From a bacterium (GTDB lineage Bacteria; Patescibacteriota; Minisyncoccia; Phycocordibacterales; Phycocordibacteraceae), in the NCBI GenBank assembly GCA_021781865.1, contig JAJXVZ010000003.1:1-31037 (forward strand): a DNA stretch of 31,037 nt, written 5' to 3'. The notes beneath the pieces are model-generated. The model saw only the letters and a list, made by a program, of their open reading frames with translations. It was not told the origin of the DNA and did not search any database. The position numbers and the translations under genes were made by a program. Positions 18,596-25,393 of this stretch are shown piece after piece (position 1 is the first letter of the stretch; each line of letters begins with the position of its first letter).

Positions 18596-18624
18596 TTGCA
18601 TTTATAAACGCGTTTGCGTATAGT
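18596..18624 (+). promoter_or_regulatory. tuf promoter (-35 TTGCAT, 17 bp, -10 TATAGT)
   Basis: -35 TTGCAT at 18596-18601 and -10 TATAGT at 18619-18624 with a 17-bp spacer. Start expected at about 18631, leaving a 142-nt leader. Confidence 0.7.
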
Positions 18625-18631
18625 GCCTATA

Positions 18632-18723
18632 ACGCATCTTGGCGTCGCTCTTTGGCTTGTCTGCTTTTGTGAGTCGGCAAGCTCGAGAGTTTGTTCCGAC
18701 TCACTTGTCTTGTCGGCAAGACA
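18632..18723 (+). promoter_or_regulatory. Structured tuf leader with three stem-loops
   Basis: Three dyads in the predicted 5' UTR: ACGC/GCGT at 18632-18645 right at the transcript start; a perfect 9-bp stem GTGAGTCGG (18669-18677) with CCGACTCAC (18696-18704); and a perfect 7-bp stem TGTCTTG (18706-18712) with CAAGACA (18717-18723) around TCGG. TCGGCAAG occurs twice (18673-18680, 18713-18720), which would allow alternative pairing. No long T-run follows, so translational or stability control is more likely than attenuation. Confidence 0.5.
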
Positions 18724-18772
18724 GACGTCGGATTAATTCGTGATTTATTAACTTAAGATCATCCGATTTAAT

Positions 18773-19972
18773 ATGGCAGAATTTAATCGCAACAAGCCGC
18801 ACATGAACGTTGGCACCATCGGTCATGTGGACCATGGAAAAACGACACTCACGGCGGGTATTCTACACGTTCTTTCGATGCTTTCAGGACAGGGCTACAG
18901 CGCTCGTGTTGAAGGCGTCGATAAAATTGACAGCGCCCCAGAAGAAAAAGCACGCGGTATTACTATTGCCCTCCACCACTCTGAATATGAAACACCGAAT
19001 CGTCACTACGCGCACATTGACGCCCCAGGACACGCCGACTACATAAAAAATATGATCACAGGTGCTGCCCAAATGGACGGCGCAATCCTCGTAGTTGCCG
19101 CAACTGATGGTGTAATGCCGCAGACGCGCGAGCATATCTTACTCGCGAAGCAAGTTGGCCTCAAGAAATTAATCGTTTTCCTTAACAAGGTGGATATGGT
19201 AGCCGACAAAGATCTCGTTGATCTTGTCGAAGAGGAGATTCATGCGTTGCTTACGAAGCAGGGTTATGACGGTGCGAACACGCCGATTATCCGTGGCTCC
19301 GGTCTCCGCGCTCTTGAGGCGAAGGACGCCAATGATGAGTACGCCATGAAGGTGAAAGAGCTTGTCGACACAATGGACACTTATTTCGACATGCCGCAGC
19401 GTGAGCTCACCAAACCATTCCTCATGCCCATCGAGGACATCTTCTCGATTGAAGGTCGAGGCACGGTAGTCACTGGGCGTATTGAGCGCGGTGCTGTAAA
19501 AGTTGGTGAGGAAGTCGAAATTGTCGGCATCAAGGCGACGTCGAAGACGACTGTCACAGGCATCGAAATGTTCAATAAACAGCTTCAGGAAGGTCAAGCG
19601 GGCGACAACGCCGGTCTTCTTCTACGTGGAACCAAGAAAGAGGACGTACATCGCGGTCAGGTTCTCGCCAAGAGTGGCTCAGTTACGCCGCATACTGACT
19701 TTGAAGCAGAGGTCTATATTCTCGGTAAGGATGAAGGTGGACGACACACGCCATTCTTCTCTGGATACAAACCACAGTTCTATATCCGTACGACGGATGT
19801 GACCGGTGAAGTAACTCTCGCAGAAGGTAAGGAAATGGTTATGCCTGGCGATACAGTCACATTCAAAGTGAAACTCGTGGCACCAGTTGCTCTTGAGGAG
19901 CAGCAACGTTTTGCTATCCGGGAAGGAGGTAAGACTGTTGGTGCTGGTGTCGTGACCAAGATTACAGCGTAA
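18773..19972 (+). CDS. tuf: Elongation factor Tu
   Basis: 399 residues. GTPase that delivers aminoacyl-tRNA to the ribosomal A site. G1 'GHVDHGKT' at 17-24, effector 'RGITI', G3 'DAPGH' at 83-87 with the catalytic His87, G4 'NKVD' at 138-141, and beta-barrel domains 2 and 3 including '[17 protein letters not shown]' and the C-terminal '[18 protein letters not shown]'. The residue before PGH is Ala where most bacterial EF-Tu have Cys (E. coli Cys81), and switch I reads '[11 protein letters not shown]' where 'GITINTSHVEY' is usual. It heads a two-gene transcript with rpsJ; no SD. Confidence 0.98.
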   Translation: MAEFNRNKPHMNVGTIGHVDHGKTTLTAGILHVLSMLSGQGYSARVEGVDKIDSAPEEKARGITIALHHSEYETPNRHYAHIDAPGHADYIKNMITGAAQMDGAILVVAATDGVMPQTREHILLAKQVGLKKLIVFLNKVDMVADKDLVDLVEEEIHALLTKQGYDGANTPIIRGSGLRALEAKDANDEYAMKVKELVDTMDTYFDMPQRELTKPFLMPIEDIFSIEGRGTVVTGRIERGAVKVGEEVEIVGIKATSKTTVTGIEMFNKQLQEGQAGDNAGLLLRGTKKEDVHRGQVLAKSGSVTPHTDFEAEVYILGKDEGGRHTPFFSGYKPQFYIRTTDVTGEVTLAEGKEMVMPGDTVTFKVKLVAPVALEEQQRFAIREGGKTVGAGVVTKITA

Positions 19973-20001
19973 AGCCGATACTCGGATCAGGAAGTACTCG
20001 T

Positions 20002-20412
20002 ATGGCAACAACAGTAGCAACAAAATCAAAAGTAGGGAAAGTCACAATATCAAAGATACCGCGGACAAAAGTCGGTTCAAAAAAAGTTGCTACAGCACCC
20101 TCAGTAGAACACAAACTTCGAATTCGTGTCCGTGCCTATGAACATAAGATTCTTGATCTTTCGGTGAAACAGATTATGGATACCGCGGCTCGCTTTGACG
20201 CAACTGTTGTCGGCCCCGTACCGCTTCCAACTGAGACCAAACGTTGGACAGTGAATCGTTCAACGTTTGTGCATAAGGATGCACGCGAACAGTTTGAGAT
20301 GCGCGTTCATAAGCGACTCGTCGATATCCTGAACCCATCGCCCAAGGTGATCGAGGCCCTCACGAACCTTAATCTTCCTTCTGGGGTTACGATAGACGTC
20401 AAGATGGTTTAG
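20002..20412 (+). CDS. rpsJ: 30S ribosomal protein S10 with N-terminal extension
   Basis: 136 residues against about 103 in most bacteria. S10 belongs to the 30S head and, as NusE, to antitermination complexes. The core from about 36 ('EHKLRIRVRAYEHKILDLSV') through 'GPVPLPTETKRWTVNRSTFV', 'REQFEMRVHKRLVDI' and the C-terminal 'LPSGVTIDVKMV' is typical. The first 35 residues are a Lys/Thr/Val-rich extension; no in-frame start codon lies closer to the core, so the extension is probably translated. It follows tuf by 29 nt; a weak AGGAAG lies upstream. A strong terminator follows, so S10 is not co-transcribed with rplC here. Confidence 0.95.
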   Translation: MATTVATKSKVGKVTISKIPRTKVGSKKVATAPSVEHKLRIRVRAYEHKILDLSVKQIMDTAARFDATVVGPVPLPTETKRWTVNRSTFVHKDAREQFEMRVHKRLVDILNPSPKVIEALTNLNLPSGVTIDVKMV

Positions 20413-20430
20413 AATGATTCTGTAAAAGAA

Positions 20431-20469
20431 GTACAAGAAACCGCCCCTACAAGGGGCGGTTTCTTGTAC
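20431..20469. terminator. Perfect 18-bp bidirectional-type terminator after rpsJ
   Basis: 20431-20448 is the exact reverse complement of 20452-20469 around a 3-nt loop, with a CCGCCCCT/AGGGGCGG core flanked by AAGAAA and TTTCTT. Ends the tuf-rpsJ transcript 19 nt after the stop. Confidence 0.88.
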
Positions 20470-20499
20470 TTGACGATATACATATTTTTGTGGTATACA
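20470..20499 (+). promoter_or_regulatory. Promoter of the inserted sugar-transferase unit
   Basis: -35 TTGACG at 20470-20475, starting on the base after the terminator stem; 18-bp spacer; extended -10 TGG-TATACA (hexamer 20494-20499). Start expected near 20506. Confidence 0.7.
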
Positions 20500-20522
20500 G
20501 CGACTATCACTTTTACCGTTTT

Positions 20523-20530
20523 AAGGAGGA
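20523..20530 (+). promoter_or_regulatory. Strong Shine-Dalgarno
   Basis: AAGGAGGA, 4 nt before the ATG at 20535. It fixes the start at 'MSKRIFDL', not the ATG at 20490, which lies inside the -10 region. Confidence 0.82.
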
Positions 20531-20534
20531 AGTG

Positions 20535-21107
20535 ATGAGCAAAAGAATATTTGATCTCATATGCACATTCATAATCTTGATCTTTTCAGCCCCGCTGGTT
20601 CTTTTCATTGCGATTTGGATTAGGGTAACTTCACCTGGGCCGATTATCTTTCGGCAGACTCGTATTGGTTATCGTGGTAAGTCATTTGTCATCTTTAAGT
20701 TTCGAACCATGAAGGATGGAAGCGGGCATCCGCTCGACATGGTTTTGTCGGGTGATAACCGAATTACGGTGCCGGGAAAGTTTTTGCGTGAAACGCACAT
20801 TGACGAACTACCACAACTTATCAACGTGTTGTTGGGGCAGATGAGTCTAGTTGGTCCGCGTCCTCACCAGGTTGAATTTGTTGAAAAAGGTATCCAGGAG
20901 ATTCCTGAATACGCGCTTCGGCTTAACAACGTTCGGCCCGGGTTGACCGGGCTTGAGCAGATCCATGGGAGAATGTGGTCGCTCAAACGCGGTATTCGAT
21001 GTGTTTTCCGTCTAGAATCCTTCTATATTAACCACCATTGTTTCCTACTTGATCTATATATTCTTTCCCGAACCGTCAAAACAGTTTTAGGGCGTAATGG
21101 CCTTTAA
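20535..21107 (+). CDS. Small polyprenyl-phosphate sugar-1-phosphate transferase
   Basis: 190 residues of the bacterial sugar transferase family (monotopic phosphoglycosyl transferases such as PglC and the catalytic domain of WcaJ/WbaP). These move a sugar-1-phosphate from a UDP-sugar onto undecaprenyl phosphate at the inner face of the membrane, the first step of glycan assembly. Visible: 'KRIFDL' and a hydrophobic re-entrant helix at about 5-30, 'SPGPIIFRQTRIGYRGKSFVIFKFRTM', the catalytic Asp-Glu pair in 'HIDELPQLINVLLGQMSLVGPRP' and 'RPGLTGLEQI'. It is the minimal PglC-like size without the extra N-terminal membrane domain. Substrate sugar unknown. It is alone, flanked by two terminators inside the S10 cluster, instead of in a glycan locus. 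Confidence 0.9.
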   Translation: MSKRIFDLICTFIILIFSAPLVLFIAIWIRVTSPGPIIFRQTRIGYRGKSFVIFKFRTMKDGSGHPLDMVLSGDNRITVPGKFLRETHIDELPQLINVLLGQMSLVGPRPHQVEFVEKGIQEIPEYALRLNNVRPGLTGLEQIHGRMWSLKRGIRCVFRLESFYINHHCFLLDLYILSRTVKTVLGRNGL

Positions 21108-21140
21108 CCGCATGTCTTTTTTGGACATGTGGTTTTTTCT
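21106..21140 (+). terminator. Intrinsic terminator of the sugar-transferase unit
   Basis: AACCGCATGTC (21106-21116) pairs with GACATGTGGTT (21124-21134) with one G-T pair, then TTTTTCTT. It overlaps the stop codon. Confidence 0.85.
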
Positions 21141-21168
21141 TGCATATTTTTATGATTTTGTGTAGAGT
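21140..21168 (+). promoter_or_regulatory. Candidate rplC promoter
   Basis: -35 TTGCAT at 21140-21145, 17 bp, -10 TAGAGT at 21163-21168; start near 21175. A second possible -10, TATAGC at 21205-21210, would start transcripts right at the leader hairpin but has no -35. Confidence 0.5.
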
Positions 21169-21215
21169 GCTGTTAACGCTACGAACGGTGCCCACGACTG
21201 GTCCTATAGCAACCT

Positions 21216-21241
21216 CGCGCAAAGCGACTTGCTGTTGCGCG
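21216..21241 (+). promoter_or_regulatory. rplC leader hairpin
   Basis: CGCGCAA (21216-21222) pairs with TTGCGCG (21235-21241), extended by AGC/GCT with a bulged G and a 5-nt loop. TTTTGCTTTAAAA and the ATG at 21255 follow. In other bacteria S10-operon leaders bind L4 for autoregulation; a similar job here is only a possibility. Confidence 0.5.
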
Positions 21242-21254
21242 TTTTGCTTTAAAA

Positions 21255-21869
21255 ATGAAATTTATTCTTGCCAAGAAGGAAAGCATGACCCGTGTGTTCG
21301 GGGAGGATGGTCGTGCTCGCGCAGGAACTATTCTCATCGCCGATCCAGTAACAGTAACGCAGGTGAAGACTGTAGACGGTAGAGATGGTTATGCGGCAAC
21401 TCAAGTCGGTCAAGGTAATCGTAAAACGAAAAACATTAGCAAGGCTGTTCTTGGGCATACTAAAGGAAGAGGCTATGAGGCTATTCGCGAGTTTCATACC
21501 GAAGATGTGGCGAAGATTGGCGACACGATTGACGCGTCGGTCTTTACAGTGGGCGATATAGTACGAGTTTCTGGCATCACTAAGGGCAAAGGTTTTGCAG
21601 GAGTGGTGAAACGGCACGGTTTCCACGGTGGCCCGCGTACGCATGGTCAAAAGCATACTGAGCGTGCACCAGGCTCCATCGGCGGGTCGGGTGGTCGTGC
21701 AGGTGGTCGTGTCGCAAAGGGTATGCGTATGGCTGGTCGCATGGGTGGCAATCGCGTAACCGTGGCGAATCTTAAAGTGCTCGCGGTCGATGTGGCGGCT
21801 GGCGAGATCATTGTTTCGGGTGCTGTCCCCGGTCGTCGTGGCACGCTCCTCGAGGTTGTTTCTATTTAA
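21255..21869 (+). CDS. rplC: 50S ribosomal protein L3
   Basis: 204 residues. L3 is an early-assembly protein whose long loop reaches the peptidyl transferase centre. 'FILAKKESMTRVFGEDG' at the start, 'DIVRVSGITKGKGFAGVVKRHGF' in the middle and 'GRMGGNRVTVANLKV' at the end are diagnostic. In the central loop, 'GSIGGSGGRAGGRVAKG' replaces the usual 'GSIGQNQTPGRVFKG': the glutamine methylated by PrmB in E. coli is Gly, so that modification is not expected. It heads the transcript rplC-rplD-rplW-rplB; the following starts lack SD sequences and the gaps are 6-7 nt. Confidence 0.97.
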   Translation: MKFILAKKESMTRVFGEDGRARAGTILIADPVTVTQVKTVDGRDGYAATQVGQGNRKTKNISKAVLGHTKGRGYEAIREFHTEDVAKIGDTIDASVFTVGDIVRVSGITKGKGFAGVVKRHGFHGGPRTHGQKHTERAPGSIGGSGGRAGGRVAKGMRMAGRMGGNRVTVANLKVLAVDVAAGEIIVSGAVPGRRGTLLEVVSI

Positions 21870-21876
21870 ACGCACT

Positions 21877-22611
21877 ATGACTTTCGCAAAGAAAACTCCT
21901 CAAAAGAAGTCGAGATTTTCGACAAAAGCTATGATAGCATCGCGTGAGATGCCAGTTTTTTCCATGGATGGTGAAAAGGTTGGCGTAGCTACCCTTCCAG
22001 AGAGCATATTCGGTGCACCATGGCGAGCCGATCTTGTACACCAGGTAACAACGGCAATGCAGGCCAATGCACGTCAGAACCGTGCGCATACTAAAAATCG
22101 TGCAGAAGTCTCGGGTGGGGGTAAGAAGCCGTGGAAACAAAAGGGAACTGGACAGGCGCGTCACGGCTCTAGTCGTTCACCAATCTGGCGTCATGGGGGG
22201 ATAACGTTCGGTCCGCGAAGCGAGCGTGATTATAGCGAGAAAGTTAACCGCAAGATGCGTATTGGCGCGCTCGTCTCAGTGCTTTCTCGGAAAGCTAAAG
22301 ATGGTGAAATAATCCTTATTGATGCCCTTACGTTTAATGCGCCAAAGACGATGATCGCAAAGAGTATGCTAGAGAAGCTCGCGAAGGGCACCGCTATGGC
22401 GGATATTGCCACAAAAAGGAAGAACACAGTGCTTTTTGCGCTTGCCACATACAATGCGCATACCACTAAAAGTTTTAATAATTTCGGGAACATAATGACT
22501 GAAGAGGTTCGCAATCTGAATCCTGTCGATATTTTGACGCACAAGTATCTCATTATTGAAAATCCGGAGGTTGCATTTGCTGCACTTTCCGCCCGGGTCA
22601 AATCTAAATAA
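21877..22611 (+). CDS. rplD: 50S ribosomal protein L4
   Basis: 244 residues. L4 reaches into the exit tunnel near the constriction and in E. coli represses its own operon. Core: 'HQVTTAMQANARQNRAHTKNRAEVSGGGKKPWKQKGTGQARHGSSRSPIWRHGG' gives the conserved tunnel loop; 'VDILTHKYLIIENPEVAFAAL' ends the protein. About 20 residues longer at the N-terminus than E. coli L4 ('MTFAKKTPQKKSRFSTKAM'). The frame is open back to 21790 inside rplC, but the ATG at 21877 after the rplC stop is the sensible start. Confidence 0.95.
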   Translation: MTFAKKTPQKKSRFSTKAMIASREMPVFSMDGEKVGVATLPESIFGAPWRADLVHQVTTAMQANARQNRAHTKNRAEVSGGGKKPWKQKGTGQARHGSSRSPIWRHGGITFGPRSERDYSEKVNRKMRIGALVSVLSRKAKDGEIILIDALTFNAPKTMIAKSMLEKLAKGTAMADIATKRKNTVLFALATYNAHTTKSFNNFGNIMTEEVRNLNPVDILTHKYLIIENPEVAFAALSARVKSK

Positions 22612-22617
22612 ATTACT

Positions 22618-22992
22618 ATGGCAATTTTTGGTACTACAGTGAAAAATAAGAAAGAGAAGAAAGGTAAAGCCACGCGTACACATCGTGTACGTAGCACGAC
22701 GCCCACTAACGGGACTGCGCATAATGTAATTCATGCGCCATGGTTTTCCGAGAAGGCACTTATCATGACAGAAAAGGGAGTCTATACATTCGAGGTCTCT
22801 GCACGTGCGACGAAGGCCGAAATCGCAGGTGCTCTCAAAGAGATTTACAATGTAGAGCCGCGTAAGGTGCATATTGTTAATCTCCCAGCGAAGCACAAAG
22901 CATTACGCACTCGGCGTGGCGAGGGCTCCAGAACATCACGCCATAAGGCCTACGTCTATCTTGCTGATGGTGACAGCATACAATTTGCTTAA
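22618..22992 (+). CDS. rplW: 50S ribosomal protein L23 with basic N-terminal extension
   Basis: 124 residues against about 95-100. L23 sits at the tunnel exit and docks trigger factor and SRP. Core from about 38: 'VIHAPWFSEKALIMTEKGVYTFEV', 'ATKAEIAGALKEIYNVEPRKVHIVN' and the C-terminal 'HKAYVYLADGDSIQF'. The first ~36 residues are a Lys/Arg/Thr-rich tail with no counterpart in E. coli. The trigger-factor docking Glu of E. coli L23 (in 'VSE') cannot be assigned with certainty; 'FSEKA' is in the right place. Starts 6 nt after rplD without an SD. Confidence 0.94.
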   Translation: MAIFGTTVKNKKEKKGKATRTHRVRSTTPTNGTAHNVIHAPWFSEKALIMTEKGVYTFEVSARATKAEIAGALKEIYNVEPRKVHIVNLPAKHKALRTRRGEGSRTSRHKAYVYLADGDSIQFA

Positions 22993-22998
22993 AATTTT

Positions 22999-23847
22999 AT
23001 GAAATCCTATCGTCCAACTACAAAAAGTCGTCGTTTCATGACCACTCTCCCATACAAGGAGCTTCTCTCCGGTGATGTACCATTCAAACCTTTATTGAAA
23101 AAAAAGAAACGGCAAGGTGGTCGAAACGCTTTTGGCCGCATCACTACGCGCCACCAGGGCGGTGGTCACAAGCGTCGGTTGCGTGATGTGGACTTTTACT
23201 ATGATAAAAAAAATATACCGGCAAAAATTGAAACCATTGAGTATGATCCATTCCGTTCTGCATTCATCGGACTTGTGCTTTATCGGGATGGCGCGCGGCG
23301 TTACGTTGTCTTGCCAAAAGCAATGAAAGTCGGCGATTCTTTTATCGTTTCTGCCGACGCACCGATTGCTTTGGGTAACCGCCTTCCGCTCGGTTCTATA
23401 CCGGTGGGTACTTTCGTCTATAATATTGAGATTTCACCTGGTGCTGGAGCACGTCTTGTCCGTTCCGCAGGAAATTTTGCCGAAGTAGTTGCGCATGATG
23501 CAGGTTATGCACAGCTAAAACTTCCATCAACTGAGATACGCAAAATATCGGATCTCGCGTGGGCAAGTGTCGGTACTGTTGGTAACGAAGAATATAATCT
23601 AGTCGTTATCGGCAAAGCTGGTCGTAGTCGCTGGATGGGTATTCGTCCCACAGTTCGCGGTACCGCTATGAATCCCGTTGATCACCCGCACGGTGGCGGC
23701 GAAGGTAAACAAGGTCGTGGATTGCGCCGCGCGAAGACCATGTGGGGTAAACCCTCGGGCAAGGGTCAAAAAACACGTACTCCAAAAAAGTATTCAAATA
23801 CATTTATAATTTCACGTCGTAAAGTTGGCAAGAAGCGCAATGGTTAA
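22999..23847 (+). CDS. rplB: 50S ribosomal protein L2
   Basis: 282 residues, normal length. L2 is required for subunit joining and peptidyl transferase activity. 'GRITTRHQGGGHKRRLRDVDF' near the N-terminus, 'PVGTFVYNIEISPGAGARLVRSAG' in the middle and 'RPTVRGTAMNPVDHPHGGGEG' near the C-terminus are the classic L2 blocks; the conserved histidine of 'DHPHGGGEG' is present. The transcript continues into the small Cys-containing ORF and probably ends at the terminator at 24132. Confidence 0.98.
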   Translation: MKSYRPTTKSRRFMTTLPYKELLSGDVPFKPLLKKKKRQGGRNAFGRITTRHQGGGHKRRLRDVDFYYDKKNIPAKIETIEYDPFRSAFIGLVLYRDGARRYVVLPKAMKVGDSFIVSADAPIALGNRLPLGSIPVGTFVYNIEISPGAGARLVRSAGNFAEVVAHDAGYAQLKLPSTEIRKISDLAWASVGTVGNEEYNLVVIGKAGRSRWMGIRPTVRGTAMNPVDHPHGGGEGKQGRGLRRAKTMWGKPSGKGQKTRTPKKYSNTFIISRRKVGKKRNG

Positions 23848-23866
23848 ATTCAGTCCTTAAATTTGG

Positions 23867-23875
23867 TGCTATCCT
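23867..23875 (+). promoter_or_regulatory. Extended -10 of the rplB-rpsS inserted unit
   Basis: TGC-TATCCT, hexamer 23870-23875, no -35; starts a leader of about 30 nt. Confidence 0.4.
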
Positions 23876-23896
23876 TAATCCGTAGAAGGTAGACAT

Positions 23897-23903
23897 GGAG
23901 GGG
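23897..23903 (+). promoter_or_regulatory. Strong Shine-Dalgarno
   Basis: GGAGGGG, 7 nt before the ATG at 23911; the third strong SD, again on an ORF inserted into the ribosomal cluster. Confidence 0.7.
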
Positions 23904-23910
23904 TATTGCC

Positions 23911-24123
23911 ATGAACGTACTCACCCTTGCTCTTGAAAGAGTAATAGTATGTGCATCTTCAGCATGTCGGAAAGAAGTTGCTCTAAAAGACGGATATACT
24001 GAGATTAGTGTAGAAGATGAAAAAAAAATAACGGTTTTCATTTATCACTGCAGACCGGATGCCCGCTGTTATTTGAGATCTCTTGAAACAGGTTCTGAGC
24101 CGTCTTTTCAAGAAGAAAAGTAA
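23911..24123 (+). CDS. Unknown 70-residue Cys-containing protein
   Basis: Not recognised. 70 residues, no signal peptide or membrane helix. Four cysteines in two groups, C14-x4-C19 and C47-x5-C53 (with H46), could bind a zinc ion, although the spacings are not a standard knuckle. Between them lies 'DGYTEISVEDEKKITVFIY', predicted beta. The strong SD, an upstream extended -10 and a terminator 8 nt after the stop support a real gene despite its size. Same unit design as the ORFs at 14327 and 20535. It may be the last gene of the rplC transcript. Confidence 0.6.
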   Translation: MNVLTLALERVIVCASSACRKEVALKDGYTEISVEDEKKITVFIYHCRPDARCYLRSLETGSEPSFQEEK

Positions 24124-24131
24124 AAAATTCT

Positions 24132-24163
24132 CTAGAATTTAAGAATCCTCGTCCAGACGGGGA
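24132..24163. terminator. Intrinsic terminator shared by convergent genes
   Basis: 24132-24143 pairs with 24146-24157 (12 positions, one G-T), followed on plus by GTGTTTAATATTTTG. On the minus strand the stem is followed by TTAAATTC and a U-rich stretch ending TTTTTTA (near 24123), so it may serve both directions. Confidence 0.75.
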
Positions 24164-24171
24164 TTCTGTGT

Positions 24172-24885
24172 TTAATATTTTGATTTCAGAATACTGGAAA
24201 GTTTCTGAAGTGGTATACGCAATGTTTGTGGACCTGCCGCATAGGAGGCTACTTGATAAGGTGGGAACAGAAGAACGAAGTCATTGTTATCAAAAAAGAA
24301 GTCCGAAAAATTTTTCTCGTATGGTTTCGTGCCACTGGTGATGGTGGCGAGGTCTGTTGTACCGATACCGATGACAGTTGGCAATTCAGCACGGCTTATC
24401 TGAGAGAGTATGTCTAGGTAATGGGCGCCGGGTCGAAATAGATCGGCGAGTGAAAGATTCTGTCCAGTTGTGGTATCGAACACAAACGTGTGGAAAAACA
24501 TGCTGTGTGTTCCACCGATATTTTCATAGATGGTAAATATGTACGAGAGTGTATTTATAGAGGAACCGATGAGATAGGTGATCTGGAGTGCGCTCTTACG
24601 CCCCTGAGCAAAGGCAGTGAAACTATTTTTGAACTGTTGTATGGTTTGGCCGATAAAATTTCGTATGAGTGCGAGTGCAGGACCGTTTGCGGTTCCAGTG
24701 AGTGACGTGGTTATCGGATAATTCGTAGCGATATCGTAATATTCTGTATGTTCATTGTAACTTCCTCCCACGGGTAAGGTAACCTCTGGTGTTTTTGTGG
24801 ATATGGGCTTTACTGACAAATAAAGTCCGATTCCGACAAGGATGACGAGGATAATTGCAGTAGTACTTATTGCAAGTTTTCGCAT
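24172..24885 (-). CDS. Membrane-anchored DUF3298/RsiV-like protein
   Basis: 237 residues. One N-terminal anchor helix (about 5-26, 'AISTTAIILVILVGIGLYL') with the rest outside. Residues about 45-235 follow the DUF4163-DUF3298 layout of RsiV-like proteins: 'YYDIATNYP', 'YIFTIYENIGGTHSMFFHTFVFDTTTGQNLSLADLF', 'FFFDNNDFVLLFPPYQVASYAAGPQTLRIPL'. In Bacillus RsiV this domain binds lysozyme, but it also occurs in many proteins unrelated to anti-sigma control, and no anti-sigma segment is visible here. Its function is open. Encoded against the flow of the ribosomal cluster, between rplB and rpsS. Confidence 0.82.
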   Translation of the reverse strand: MRKLAISTTAIILVILVGIGLYLSVKPISTKTPEVTLPVGGSYNEHTEYYDIATNYPITTSLTGTANGPALALIRNFIGQTIQQFKNSFTAFAQGRKSALQITYLIGSSINTLSYIFTIYENIGGTHSMFFHTFVFDTTTGQNLSLADLFRPGAHYLDILSQISRAELPTVIGIGTTDLATITSGTKPYEKNFSDFFFDNNDFVLLFPPYQVASYAAGPQTLRIPLQKLSSILKSKY

Positions 24886-24893
24886 ACATTATA

Positions 24894-24899
24894 AGTATA
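24894..24899 (-). promoter_or_regulatory. Candidate -10, minus strand
   Basis: TATACT on the minus strand, 8 nt before the ATG at 24885 (leaderless spacing). A consensus TATAAT overlaps at 24893-24888 but is too close to the ATG to be its -10. Confidence 0.35.
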
Positions 24900-24968
24900 T
24901 CCAAAAGGTGATGCAGCGTACATATATAATTATATGTGGACAGGTATTATGTAGACGAATACAAATAT

Positions 24969-24997
24969 TTGACGTGTTTGCAACATTCCTGTATCTT
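24969..24997 (+). promoter_or_regulatory. rpsS promoter (-35 TTGACG, 17 bp, -10 TATCTT)
   Basis: -35 TTGACG at 24969-24974 and -10 TATCTT at 24992-24997 with a 17-bp spacer. Start near 25004. It restarts ribosomal transcription after the inserted genes. Confidence 0.65.
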
Positions 24998-25005
24998 TTA
25001 CTTGT

Positions 25006-25021
25006 CTCGCGCTTGCGCGGG
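25006..25021 (+). promoter_or_regulatory. 5'-terminal leader hairpin of rpsS mRNA
   Basis: CTCGC (25006-25010) pairs with GCGGG (25017-25021), one G-T, and can close further to a G(CUUG)C tetraloop. It begins 2 nt after the predicted start and is followed by CTTTTCATTACTT and the ATG at 25038. Confidence 0.5.
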
Positions 25022-25037
25022 CTTTTCATTACTTCAC

Positions 25038-25382
25038 ATGGCTCGCTCACTTAAAAAAGGACCTTTCGTGGATGCTAAGCTCCTGAAGAAGGTCTTGAAT
25101 GCGAAACCTGCATCGGCAGGCGTTATTAAGACGTGGGCACGCCGAAGTCAAATAAGCCCCGACATGATTGGATTTACTTTTGGCGTTCATAATGGTAAAC
25201 AGCATCTCGAGGTACTCGTTTCCGAGGAAATGGTCGGGCATCGTCTCGGTGAATTTTCATCAACTAAAAAGTTTATTCGTCATGGAGGTAAGATGCAGAA
25301 AGAAATGGAGCAGAAGAAGCAGAAGGCAGAGATTGCTTCAGCAAAGGCAGCAAAGACATCTGTTACGTCTACCGCGAAGTAA
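25038..25382 (+). CDS. rpsS: 30S ribosomal protein S19 with C-terminal tail
   Basis: 114 residues. S19 binds 16S rRNA in the 30S head together with S13. '[18 protein letters not shown]', '[44 protein letters not shown]' are diagnostic. It has a Lys/Ala/Glu-rich tail of about 20 residues beyond the usual end. The frame is open back to 24936, but that would read through the promoter and leader; '[10 protein letters not shown]' at 25038 is the family start. Confidence 0.96.
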   Translation: MARSLKKGPFVDAKLLKKVLNAKPASAGVIKTWARRSQISPDMIGFTFGVHNGKQHLEVLVSEEMVGHRLGEFSSTKKFIRHGGKMQKEMEQKKQKAEIASAKAAKTSVTSTAK

Positions 25383-25393
25383 TATTTTAGTGT

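Noticed and set aside
21790..21876. Upstream extension of rplD into rplC
   Set aside because: 87 nt of overlap with rplC, and the ATG at 21877 directly follows the rplC stop.
24936..25037. Upstream extension of rpsS
   Set aside because: It would place the promoter and leader hairpin inside the coding region and add residues foreign to S19.
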